DNA of 64,000 nucleotides from Pachyseris speciosa (Eukaryota; Cnidaria; Anthozoa; Scleractinia; Pachyseridae): NCBI GenBank assembly GCA_016490735.1, contig JAEMWC010000154.1, positions 427,501 to 491,500 of the forward strand, read 5' to 3'. Shown piece by piece: positions 11,320 to 22,692 of this stretch (position 1 is its first letter; each line of letters starts with the position of its first letter). The notes under the pieces were generated by a model. It saw only the letters and a program-made list of their open reading frames with translations, ran no database searches and was not told where the DNA came from. The position numbers and the translations under genes were made by a program.

Positions 11320-12033
11320 CAAAGGCGACAAGAACATACGACAGATAAGGGAATATAAGGGACTTAAAATGCCTTGGTTTGAATTAGAAGATAACCTAGC
11401 CTCAATGTCCTAAAAGTATTTTAGTTAATAGGTTCTCCCTGGAATAAACTGTACTGCTCTCGACTAATCAGGATAAGTGATTTTTTTGGGGTAGTTATTT
11501 GCATTCCGTGTTATTAAGCTATTTTTGCGGTGGTGTCGTTTGACCACAACTCGGCGCCGGAATTCATTTCATAACGTTCACATTTTCACTTTTTAATTTA
11601 AGCGTTGTCATCTCAGCGGGGCAAAAATAACAATAAAGCAAGCCCATGACACGGGCTTAGTTAGCCGAGCGCGGAGAGCTTTTTTTTTCCTCTCGCCTCG
11701 CGGTCCGCGCTCGGCTAAATAAGGCCTGTTACTGATGCAGGCCACATTTTGGTAGATGTAGTCAAATTCGTCATCTTGAAAATGTTCTATGGTCTAAGAG
11801 CGACCTTGAAGCCCCCGGACGACCGAGTGTGTTATGTGAGCACACCAGCACGTCCACATCTCGCAACTTTCAAGCAGACGATCTCCACTGAATACGTCTT
11901 TATAGTGTTTTAATTATTTTGAAAAACATCCGCTAGAATAGATGTATCTAGCATTTACAGTAACTTTAAGCAGGTAAATTGGGAAGTTACAAAATGGGAT
12001 AATGAAGGCGGGATGAGATTGCACCATGGCTTT
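11320..12033. other. No gene seen; one perfect-type hairpin
   Basis: Region between the SINE and the end of phospholipase copy C. About 11659-11721 forms an inverted repeat (TTAGCCGAGCGCGGAGAGC and GCTCGGCTAA) around a T-run, resembling a short fold-back repeat. No exon supported. Confidence 0.5.
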
Positions 12034-15000
12034 TTAACACTTTGATTGCTTGTGGTTCTTGTACTTGTTCTGGAATTTGGAGTTGTACTTTTTGAAGCAC
12101 TTTGCTGCTGCCGCATCACATTCACACAGGGTATTCCGACAGCGACCTTGCCAACGGCTTGAAACTGAAAAACAACATTTTTACCTCTGTGATGACGAAT
12201 ATCGTTGATAAGAGTAGAGACAACGCTAAACCACATTCGATTTGTTAAGTTGAGATTTAAAGGTAGCTCTGAATCCGACCTCCCCAAAGGTTGTACTCGT
12301 TGTGCTGATTACTGTTTGAGGATAAAAGTTGGATTCCACCCAGCTCCTTTTTGCAATACCCAGTCAAAACTAAAACTGGGGACGTTAATTCTAACGGATT
12401 CAGTTTCTGTTGCTATTGTAGCCTATTAGATAGGTCGATAAAATTGTCATTACTTTTTCTATCAATGATGGAGTATTTGTTTGATGGTATAGTATCAGCT
12501 GACTGCCTGAAAGGGAAAGAGTACCGATCCATAAACCGTATATACGTGCTACTGAGAAACCGATATCAGCCACCCTAAGTGGCTTAACTGGCTGCAGTAC
12601 CGGGATGCGCTTTTATCAGCTTTTGAGTGGCTTTTTGCAATATTCATGGAGGAGGCTATATACATGTTGTGCGAGGAGTCTGTGTGCCGAGGAGCTGTTA
12701 GTTGTGAAAAGTACTTCTGACTTAGTTTGGAGAAATTTGGGGAGGTGAGCTAATTTTTTGGGCAATAATGTGCTGAAACTGATATTTTTACTGTAACTGA
12801 TACAAGCTTTTGGATCATTGTAAGTGTTTTTAAATCGGTTTTGTTCATTTTGTCGTCAATAGTTTCGAGTATGACTTTCAATCGAGACCTTGCACTGGAC
12901 TCATATTTTTCCAATAGCACCAATAATTAGCAATTCAAATCGTGCAGAGAAACCGTGTTCGCTCTTCTTTTCGCTAAATGATTATAACTGTCACCACAAA
13001 GCAATTTGTTCGCAACTTATAATTATAACTTACCGCAATCCGTGCAGCCTTTTCTCAAGTAGACTTTTGCGTAGAGCACAAATGCATTAGCTCTGCCGCA
13101 AATCTTCTTTTCTAGTATTCTGTCGTAACATTTGTCATGTATATAGCAACACCTACAAGAAATTAAAGAACATATAAGCATCGCATTAGGGAGGAGTTCG
13201 TAGTGATTGTAACGGCGCTTTCATTAATTGTTTTGGTGGCCATGAATATATAGCAAATTGGCCGAAACTGTTTTGTTTTAAGGTGGCTCGCTTCACTTGC
13301 AGCACTGATTTTGATTGTGCTTAAACACGTCATGTTAAAGCATGCTGCATGTATTTTCATCGCGCTCTAATCTGAAAATTCTTGACACCATTTATACGAA
13401 AGTGTCACATACAGCACAATAGTTGTAACTATGACGATCAATTCAAACTAAGCTGGAATTTTTCATGTGGATTTTTTTAAAAGCGGACATTATGGTTGGT
13501 CGCCAATATCTTTCTCCAGATTGCCTAGAATCGGATGAAACTTTCCCTGAAGATAAATCTTGTTGTCCTCTTTTGCATTAACGTATAATTTCAATCACGT
13601 GACCAGTCCCGTGATCAAAATTTGAATAAACTCTTAAATCAGCGATTTGGTGGCGGATTTTATGTTTACAGATTGACAAATCAGCGTTTCCAATAGAAAT
13701 CTAACATATCTAACTTTCTACGCTTGGATTGATTGTTCATGAGTCTTAATTAAATTCTTATCTTTGTTAAATTATTAACAGCCAAAGGTTGAATTCTGAG
13801 CAGAAAAATGACCTTTGTCCTCATAACTTTTTCACGTTGACAGCGATGGACGGTCACTCCAAACGTGAGATGCTGAAAATAATTAATATGAATAAGAAAC
13901 GCGTTTTTATTCGATATTATATCCTACAACCGTGACCTACTCCTCGAGTAAGTGAATTTTTCAATGAAATGGCCACGTGACACGCGACGTGATCTATGAT
14001 AACGTCTATTATACTTGAAAATGTTAAGGACGACGAGACCTTCCGGCTATGTACCGAATTTCGTTTCAGTGTCATTCCTCTGGGCTGTTATATTACGAAA
14101 AAAAAAACCATTTTATCAAATAAACGCCCCTGACCCAGGCCTTAACTCATTCACCACGGGATCTGCAATTTTCAAGTAAACAACTTTGTTTGGAAGTTTT
14201 GAAGACAAAAAAATCCTCTTCAAGTTAAAAGTCCACATTGGCAGTAAACTTCGACTCAACTTCTTGCAATCTGTTCCCGACCTGGGTAACGCTATTTGAT
14301 TTCAGTTGCTCATGTTCGCTTTGTGACTCAAAGGAATTCTGGGATATTCTTGGATAACTGCCGCGTGTTATGCACCTATCAATGTTAGTCCCGAGGAGGG
14401 AGAGATACGGGATGGGGTGGGGACTTTGATCAGAAACGCAAATTTTGAGTCAAAGCTCCCCATCCTTGGGGTACAGTTTCTAGTTCAAAGTTCCCTAATG
14501 TAGGGATTGAGATCCAAGAGGCTGACCTGTTAAATCAAAATGCGTAAAAATCTCAGTTTCATTTTTTCTTTTAACAACGCGCGGGATAAGAGAACACCGA
14601 AAGAAACCGATGTTTTATAGTAACAACAGATCAAGGCAGATTTTCCTTACCTTTCTTTCCTCCATCTTGTTCTGCCTGACGTGTAGGCATGAATAGATTG
14701 TCCTAGTAAATCCAGCAAAAGTTGCTTGACAATACACCCAAAAGTTGCTCTAAAGTATGTTGCTCAAAAATTTAAAAGTTGCCACCCAAATTTAGAAAAG
14801 TTGCTTACTTTTGAAAGTCATTTGTTCTAAATTACTACTCAAAACATGATGTTGTACGTGTAATTTAACATCATTTGTTGTGATCAATATAATCTTTAAG
14901 CTCAACGTAACTAATAATAGAAAGTATTTTCTAATGACGTTTCTAATGAGTAAAGATCGCAATGTTTGCAATAGACATCATAGTGCTGACTACTAAGAGT

Positions 15001-15956
15001 TGCGCCAGCGGCTATGGTAACCTCAGTAGGGTCAATATCTGTATTATTTTCATTTTCCTCGTCAGACATTTCAGCTTCTAATTGTGATGCCTCGCATTGC
15101 AGCAAATACCAAGATGGCGGGCGAGAAGCTCTATTGTTGGGGCAATTAATCGCTGGATGTAAGCCCCCGTTAGATAGATAGCTGCTGTCCAGTTCGTGGG
15201 CCCACGTGTTACTTTATAAATTATTTGTAAGAACGTACGGCATCCTTAGTTTTGACAAGTTTTAATAAAAACCTTTTAATAAAGACCTTTATGATGGTCT
15301 GGTCAGTTTTTAACTATTTGTTGACTCAAAAGTTGCCAACGAAGGCAAAAGCTGCTCTAGGTTGTTCGCAGTACAAAAAGTTGCTGAAAACGCTGAAAGT
15401 TGCTCAAAAGCTGCCAAACACAATCTATTTATGCCTACTGACGTGGACTTTTGGGTATTTTCATGATAGCAAGTCACTCATATCTTGGCTCTGCTCTGTC
15501 GGTTTTCAAGAAGGCAGCATCGTAGCGTGTATTTTACCATGGCAAAGTCCAAGCTTAGGAAACGGCCTTTGATGAATATTATCTCAGTTTTCAAGTTTGA
15601 TCAAACTTCCCACCCTGGGCCAACTTTCTCTTCAAAGTTTGTCAAAATTCCCCACCCAGGGCAGGAAATGTCGATCAAAGTCCCCACCTCAACCCATATC
15701 CCCCCGCCCCCTCTCGGAACTAACATTGATAGGTGCATTAGTCCGCCAATTAACATTTCACATATTTTTTAGAAACGTGTCGAGCCACCCTGTCCTGCTG
15801 GCAAAATATTGCAGCGATTGCATTATTTCCATGTCAAAACTGGTCAAAATTGCCATGCGAGGTCCCGGAATCTACTCACAAATCGGCTAGGAACACAACT
15901 TCACTTCGTGAATCATCATGACTCGATCGAAACCTTTCGGCGGCTCACTTGGTGTG

Positions 15957-15999
<43 letters not shown>

Positions 16000-16031
16000 G
16001 GAGTGAAACACGAAAATTTGGTTTATCAACG

Positions 16032-16062
<31 letters not shown>

Positions 16063-18416
16063 GGATTCGATTAGCTGACGTTTCGAGCCTTAGCCCTTCG
16101 TCGGAGCGAATCGAGGAATTGTGGGTTGTGTAAGGTTTATATACAGAAAATGGAGCTACGCTATTGGTGGTAACATAGTAACGTGAAAAACAGGAATAAA
16201 TCAATTGAATGAAAAGCGCTCGTTGATACCGTGGGGATTAAGAGTGCCAATTTGGTGCCAATTTCACTTGGTGTGAAACTGCTTCTCATCTCTGTCTTCT
16301 TCCAGAGGATTGCCTCTACGACATGAAAGATAAAGTCTTCGATGTTGTGGACCAGCGAAATCTCCGTGGTAACCCCTTATATGGAATAACCAGATCGACT
16401 TGACCTCAAAACCTCGAAAATTACAGAAAAACACGTAAAAAATGGCCGCCAATAATGAGTTAAACTGCTTGAGGGTTCCAAATGTGAGTGATCTCAACAC
16501 AAAGTTCAGCTTGGCTCGTATTGTTTTCTCGAGTTTGAGTTCTTCAATTGATGGACAGAGGAATTCCCAATAAAAACAAATTAAGATTTTTTTGGCCTTA
16601 AATGTTGTATTCCTCATATACTGTGAGTGAATTTTGATGCAGTTCTTTTAGGATTAAAAGCGCTGGATTAACCGTATTTGCTTTTGGTCCCCATCCCTCC
16701 TTCTGTATCTAAAAGCCAACCTGAACTCCGTGAAGTGAACGTTTTACAGAAAATTTCGATTTGCGTATGCATGCAGAAATGTAAGAAACGTTACTTACCG
16801 ATCAATCTTGTCCACTGGCTTTCCTTTTCCTCCCCTTCCACACCAGCATCCATAACCATTGTAATCAAGAGGATTTCGTTTAACTTTACACAGAATCATC
16901 GCCCCGAATTGGACAAAAGATCTTTTGGGCTCGGTCAGAGGTCCGCCAGCTTTAAACAGTAATGTAATATAATATATACCCGGCGTAGCTAATCGAACGA
17001 AACCGAACCAAAAACCAATCGAACCCAATCGTTCGATTGGAGTTCGATTGGTTCGGCAATCGAACATAACCGAACTGGAACTTTTTTGTGAGTTCGATTA
17101 AGTTCGATTACCGAACCAAATCGAACCCAATCGACGCGATTGGTTCGATTTTGTTCGGTAGAAAAACAAAATGGTATACAACATTGATAAGCATTAACTC
17201 TTAGTAGAATTCACGTTGTAAATGACCAAGCTGGCCGCGGTCATCGTCAGTTACCCTCAGAGCAGGACCCCTATCTCCTCTTTTCTGCTTGACAACAAAT
17301 TTATCCCCGACATGGACGATGAAAGAGCACTCGTGGTAGCCCTTTACCACCGCTTCCAGAATGGTAAGTTTCACCTCTGCCCTGTCCGACATCGTGCCTG
17401 TTGCACTCGTGTTTGAAATAGAAGCCAATAAATAACTTATTTGACCGCAACGCTTTGTTTCAGACCGGATGAAACTGGTTCGTGTTTCTGATTGTTGTGG
17501 TGTTCGATTATGTTCGATTGAGTTCGATTATGTTCGATTGTTGGACCGTTCGATTACCGAACGTTCGATTGCGTTCGATTGGCAAAATTTTTTTGTGAGT
17601 TCGATTAAGTTCGATTACCGAACCCAATCGAACCCAATCGAGCGATTGGGTTCGATTACCGAACGTTCGATTAGCTACGCTATACTTACCCATGGTGCTC
17701 CGTGCGTGAAGTTCCGCTGTTAAGACAAAGTAAGAGTAAGTTATCGATGCAATTTAATTTTGCCTTTGACCTGTTAAACAGACCTTAAAAGGAACCTGGA
17801 CTCGCCGAATAAAAAGAATGATTTAATAATTACCATTTTGTCAGATGTTTTGGTCATGGAAGACGTACTCTTTGACGTTAGCGATTTTTAAATTTATTTA
17901 ATATTAATTTGGTATAATATTAATTCGTTCTTTACATAAAACTACAGAAGAATTCATGTAGTTTTCTCAGATTACCATTACAAAGTGCCATTAAAGCCGT
18001 TAAAGTATCATATTTAATGTCCAATTCGAAAATGAGGGGATAAGATTGTAAATCAATCAGAATATCAAATTTTTTAGCAACAGAAACTCATATCTGATGA
18101 GGAGACAACTACCAGCAATAATTGTACAAGGGGCGAATATCGGAAACATGTCGCAGGAACAAAATCAATACATGAAGAAACGCGTCAAGGACAACCCGTA
18201 GTAACACGTTCTTTCCTTCCTGTTTTTTCTATAGTTTAGCAAGTTAACACAGCATCGATCTCGATGCGGAATATCGCACGATATTGACCCAGTTGAACTA
18301 GTTTGGTAATGTAGCTGTATAATTCAAAACAGTTTGTTACCTTGAACTTTGGTAGATGGATAATTAAGTGCCTTAACAGAAACTACTAAACACAGAAGTA
18401 ACAGAGGGTATTCCAT
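12034..18416 (-). CDS. Secreted phospholipase A2, copy C (4 exons, 158 aa)
   Basis: Exons are 18341-18416, 16799-16949, 13034-13152 and 12034-12164; lengths 76+151+119+131 give 477 nt, exactly 159 codons with stop. Junction phases 1, 2, 1 agree at each splice and all use GT-AG. Exon 1 begins at an ATG encoding a hydrophobic signal peptide (MEYPLLLLCLVVSV), pointing to secretion. Exon 2 carries a short propeptide and the calcium loop YGCWCGRGGKG. Exon 3 has the active-site CCYIHDKCY, and exon 4 LCECDAAAAKCF with the second catalytic Asp and then a Lys-rich, positively charged tail. The enzyme would cleave phospholipids at sn-2 in a calcium-dependent way, for digestion, defence or venom; the sequence does not decide which. 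It is closest to copy D in its tail and exon phases. Confidence 0.9.
13153..14366. other. Intron 2 of phospholipase copy C, left part; nothing recognised
   Basis: AT-rich intronic sequence without open frames of note. The next 1.4 kb of the same intron is a fold-back element. Confidence 0.5.
14367..15743. mobile_element. Large fold-back element with AAAGTTGC-rich core
   Basis: The outer ends are inverted: TGCACCTATCAATGTTAGTC on the left and its complement around 15721-15743, with arms extending inward through GGGGTGGGGACTTTGATC. A second inverted pair lies inside (TAGGCATGAATAGATTGTC near 14685 and CACAATCTATTTATGCCTAC near 15420), so one element may be nested in another. Between these are two clusters of the word AAAGTTGC (14715-14810 and 15330-15415). 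A minus-strand open frame (14911-15105) is acidic and resembles no family I know. Confidence 0.7.
16012..16200 (-). repeat. Penelope-type 3' tail sequence with hammerhead-like core
   Basis: The words TTATCAACGGAGTTGATAA and, on the minus strand, CGAAACGTCAGC are typical of the ends of Penelope-like elements. The minus strand reads CCGACGAAGGGCTAAGGCTC followed by GAAAC. A 35-bp fragment of the same tail is inserted in the LINE at 24626-24660. No coding sequence is attached here. Confidence 0.55.
16262..16440 (-). repeat. Dispersed repeat, copy 2
   Basis: Inverted match to 2690-3020, including the words that translate as GEKQFHTK / DEKQFHTK and the HIRGY stretch. It lies in intron 2 of phospholipase copy C. 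Confidence 0.6.
16985..17165. repeat. TTCGATT/AATCGAAC minisatellite, cluster 1
   Basis: The words AATCGAACC, GGTTCGATT and TTCGATTACCGAAC recur in both orientations, making a fold-back-prone low-complexity block. A similar block is at 17500-17690, on the other side of a HIRAN-like open frame. It lies in intron 1 of phospholipase copy C. Confidence 0.75.
17201..17428 (-). pseudogene. HIRAN-like domain open frame (element-borne?)
   Basis: A 75-aa minus-strand frame contains VVKGYHECSFIVHVGDKFVV and, near its end, DRGQLGHLQREF. The GYH start, the VGD turn and the terminal GHLQRE pattern resemble HIRAN-type domains, which bind DNA ends and are common in cnidarian repeat-borne proteins. It is flanked on both sides by the TTCGATT minisatellite blocks, which suggests that all three belong to one mobile unit (about 16985-17690). 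No further exon was found. It could be a first exon of a transposon gene; family assignment is tentative. Confidence 0.45.
17500..17690. repeat. TTCGATT/AATCGAAC minisatellite, cluster 2
   Basis: Same words as the block at 16985-17165, here TTCGATTGAGTTCGATTATG and CCAATCGAACCCAATCGAGC. It is the right-hand partner of that block. Confidence 0.75.
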
Positions 18417-20300
18417 GGCCTGTTTCAAGTCTCTCGTCAGTACAGCTTGTGTATGGATCACTGTTTTGTTATTTATATGGAAAGCGGAAAAAACGTTCCG
18501 CATTCATTACAACTTTACAAGTGACGCAACGGTTTCGGTATACTCTATTGATATTTGCCCGCAAATCATTCAATCGTAACAAGGCATCAGACGTCATTTG
18601 CATAAAGCCGCGAAAAGTAGTCGCGGGTTTCATTCAAAAAAGTTTCCTTAAACAATCTAGTTATTTTCCTCCAGACGCCTTGGGCGCCTACCATTTAGAC
18701 GTTCCATCCGGGTGGAATTTTGCGTTCAGTGTTGTAGCTTGTTCAAACGAAAAATGGACAAATCAAAAAATGTATTAGTATCAATTAAAAAGCTCAAAAA
18801 GAAAAGAAAAGGTGCATTGATTAAATCGATGGCCATTGATCGATCGATGGATAATTTCTGAAACGCTCCAAATGGAGTGGTACGTACCATTTCATTTACC
18901 AACCAGAATTACAGGGAGAGGGCTTTCGTTAAATCTTGTTGGAAACTTTTGAGCCTCGACTGCACTGCTACTTTAATTTTCGGCTGCAAGCTAACTGTAA
19001 ATATGGAAAGTTACAAGTTGATGCAGGATGTTTAGTTTCTTGTATGCGTTTTTTTTTACAAACGCCCTCCTGTATGCATAATAACACAAGTATTGAAGGC
19101 AAGATGTCTGCACAGCCCCATATATTACTTACGCACACATTTTGCGACTCAAACAGTATCTTAGAACAGGGTTATTATGACAGCGATGAATGCATAATTA
19201 AATGTATGGGGTCGTGCAGAAATTGAATTCGGTTTTCGCATGATAGCGAAAATTATCACACGGCCTCCGCTTGTGTTATCCGTCGCAGCCTTCGGCCTCG
19301 GCAGATAACACAAACCTCGGTCATGATAATTCTCGTTATTATGCTCAACCCGTCATCCAGTAATTGTTAAACATCTGTTTTGAGGCATGCATTCAGTAAA
19401 GCGTGTGCAATAATGAATTGAACATGATTATGCATTGATTGCTATTTTACAATTTCATATCTCGTGAATATTTATCCCATTAGTACTGATAAGTCAGTAG
19501 TGTAAAATGAAACTGTTTTAGTTTCTGTACAACTATCATTTTGATTCAGTGGAAACGCTTGTCAGTTAAGAGTAAAAATAAGCCGGATAGCAATGTAGAA
19601 GTGGCGCATTATCATGACTATAAGCAGTTACTATATAGCACAATTTACTTAATCCATATTCAATGTTCGAAATTGCGATTTCAAAAACTCTGCGGAGCAC
19701 TACTAGAAGTATAATATGCCATTTTTATGAGCAAAATCGACAAAAGCCTTGTTAGCATTAATGATTAGGTCTACAGTTAGGATTAAAGGGTTAGAATTAG
19801 GGTTAGGTTAGGGCGGTGAGGGACGAAATTAGGTCTCAAGATAGGATTAAGGTCAGTTAGGTTTAGGAATATCCGACTCTTATGCGTATCAAGGAAATTC
19901 GTACACTTTGCTAGTTAAAAGTTGCATGCACAGTCCTTACTTAAGTCGATTTTTGGAAAAAGCCGCATAACTTACGCGTGGCGAAAGTCGCATGTATAGC
20001 AGTGCATACGCGATGGCTCGACAAGCTTGCACTTTTTCACAAAGGTTCAACTTGTTGAAATTCTTGCGACCCTGTTAAGCGATTTGTGTTGTTTTCGCAT
20101 CACATGTGCAAGATAAATTACTTGTGAATGGATAAGGCTGCCGCATTTTGCATAATTGCTTAAAACAGGTGCGTCTGTTTATTGTACAACAGGAAGGTAC
20201 GAATCAAAGTATCTTTGACATGATTTTATTTCACAACCCAGCTCACGTCATTCTTTTCCTTCTTTCTTATTTACTTTTCTTCTTGGTTCTGGTAACAGCA
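18417..20300. other. Intergenic, no gene seen; short telomere-like words
   Basis: Spacer between phospholipase copies C and A. At 19785-19820 the words GGGTTAG and TTAGGG occur a few times, but too irregularly to be a telomeric array. Around 19220-19345 is a palindromic ATAGCGAAAATTATCAC / GTCATGATAATTCTCG repeat. No exon supported. Confidence 0.5.
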
Positions 20301-20304
20301 GCCA

Positions 20305-20690
20305 ACATGAACCAATAGTTAGCACAAATGACATTCTTGTTTGGTCGAAAACCAATTAACTTCTTCATCAATCATCTGGTAATATATTCTCTACTAGCCT
20401 AGTTAGTAGCAAGCACTGTAATCTTTAGTTTTCATACAGGAGATCGCTTACTTGAAACTATAATGGTCTGCTTATCTTCGTAACGTGACTATTTATTGGC
20501 TAGCCAACATGAACCAATAGTTAGCACATATGACTTTCTTGTTTGGTCAAAAACCAATTAACTTCTTCATCAATCATCTGGTAATATATATATTCTCAAC
20601 TAGTCTAATCTTTCTCTAATCTTTGGCTTACATGAAACTATAATGGGCTGTTTATCTTCGTAAGGTGACTATTTATTGGCTAGTTTCCTT
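20305..20690. repeat. Tandem duplication of about 195 bp
   Basis: The unit beginning AGCCAACATGAACCAATAGT occurs at about 20308 and again at about 20502; both carry AATTAACTTCTTCATCAATC and end with GTGACTATTTATTGGCTAG. The second copy has lost a short internal segment. Confidence 0.8.
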
Positions 20691-21465
20691 ATTCAGATAT
20701 TCAGGAATTAAGGGTTTTTTTCTTGTGCTGTTGTCCAAAAAACCCAGACGTGATATGGCTATACTCACATTAGCACCGAGGATACGTCTGCGTTTAACTA
20801 ACTCTAGTTCCAGCCTTTGACCATCCAAATTAAAGATGATGAGAATTAAGTACCTCCCTGTCAGTATTTGTAGTTTAATTCTTAAACATAACCTCAGGGC
20901 ACCGCAAAGCTCCCCTAATAATATTTTTCTACACACCAGTGACACAAATCTTCAAGAACACTGAATTTCATGCTGAAATATTGTTTTCATCCACAACTGA
21001 CACAGCGCTTTGCAATTTGATCCATATCGTGGGAGCCCGGTATCTTCACAGCACTTTTCAATTCTCTCTTACGGTAATAATTTAAATGTGTGATCTCAAC
21101 AATTCTTAATTAAGCAACATTAAGAACGCTAATTGCATGACCTGCTTTATTTCTTCAACCGGCAACCACGGCGGCCATGTTGGTGTCCCTCTAAGGGAAA
21201 CCAACATGGCGGATCTATGGTAAGTCTTGTAACTTTCATAAATTATTTTTGCTATAACCTTGTTCTGACAAGTGTTAATGAGCCAGAGGTCGCGCGCTCA
21301 AAGAACATATAAAATTGTATCTGGCGTAGTAACAAGCTCCCCGAGTTCCTGTAGAACTAAAGTCAGGGCTCCTGCTAAAGTTTATTACGTTACGAATGAT
21401 GATTGAAACTTGCGATGTTGATGAAATAAAAGTAGAATATGCAGTGAGACCATTCAAATGAGTGG
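20691..21465. other. Intergenic, no gene seen
   Basis: A palindrome at about 21171-21211 (GCGGCCATGTTGGTGTCCCT and AGGGAAACCAACATGGC) resembles a small fold-back repeat. No exon supported. Confidence 0.45.
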
Positions 21466-22110
21466 TATCAGTGTGTGTTACTGCATGGTGTCCGTGTATG
21501 GGATATTTAAAGTAGGAGATGCAGGGCGGCCATTCAAATGAGTGGTATCAGTGTGTCCCGGGGGGAGGGGAGGGGGGTACTGAAAAAGTTTTAATACGGG
21601 GAGGCTCAGCCCCGAGGTCCGACCCCTTACCCTTTTATATACCATTTTTGACAGAAAAGGTACCCTTTTCGTATACCTTCTATTGACAAATAGTATCCCT
21701 TTCGTACACCTAAGACAGGAAGTCTTCTTGTCATTTGCACGTAGCGTTCAATAAATTAAAACGGTACAGTCATAACGTAAGGTGTGTTCGAAATATTTTA
21801 ATGAAAGGCCCTTTTATATACCTCAATGAAAGATTTCCCTACCCTTTCATATACTTCGACTCGTTAAGTCCCTACCCTTTCATATACCTGAAGCGTGAAA
21901 AAGGTACCCCTTTCGGGCGGAACCTCCCCATATAAGCCATTATAGGGAGTGCCTCCCCCCCCCCCCCCGGACAGTGTGTGGTACTGTATAGTGTCCGTGT
22001 ATGGGATATTTAGAGCAGAAGATGCAAAACGGTCTGACCATTCAAATGACTGGTATCAGTGTGTGGTACTGTATGGTGTCCGTGTATGGGATATTTATAA
22101 GGTAAGACAG
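21466..22110. repeat. Tandem repeat interrupted by a GC-tipped insertion
   Basis: Units containing CATTCAAATGAGTGGTATCA and GTGTCCGTGTATGGGATATT occur about three times (21450-21550 and 21975-22100). They are split by about 420 bp (21556-21976) whose ends are CCGGGGGGAGG and CCCCCCCGG, with internal CCCTTTCATATACC words. The interruption is most likely a short DNA element with GC-rich ends. Confidence 0.65.
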
Positions 22111-22136
22111 TAGCCGGCTCAAGCGAAACTAACTGT

Positions 22137-22142
22137 TTTATT
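22137..22142 (-). promoter_or_regulatory. Polyadenylation signal, phospholipase copy A
   Basis: AATAAA on the minus strand, about 31 nt past the copy A stop codon, in the expected place for 3'-end formation. Confidence 0.6.
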
Positions 22143-22172
22143 TCAGGTATTAATTACACATTCGTCCAAACG

Positions 22173-22607
22173 TCAACATTCTGAAGTGTCATAGTCGATA
22201 TATGATGTGTTAAATGTTGAGTTGGCCAAACACTTTGCAGTCTCGCTGTCGCACTCGCAAAGGGCTTTCTTGCATGTCTTTTGCTGGTCATCGAGTGGAT
22301 AGCTGGATTCAGGTTCTGAAATCAAAGAGAAAGGAACTAAATGAAGCAAAAAAAAAATACATTTCAAGCCTGTTGTCTGTTAAAAGGATAAACGCTTTGC
22401 TACAAGTTTCGAGCTCCTTTGTGGAACTTTCTTCACTGTACTTTGCACATCTTCTGCCTTGAAATTAAGTCACAATTTTACACCACCTTCGCTTTCGATG
22501 GCTTGTGGTGGAGCATTCTCTCAGGAGTGCGTCTTCGTATGTAAACGGATAATCATGCAATTATAATTTCCGCCAAAAACTATTTTGCCTCGACATTTGA
22601 TAATAAC

Positions 22608-22639
<32 letters not shown>

Positions 22640-22651
22640 CAATAATAATTG

Positions 22652-22692
<41 letters not shown>

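Noticed and set aside
19785..19825. Telomere-like TTAGGG/GGGTTAG words
   Set aside because: Only a few irregular copies with many interruptions; not an array.
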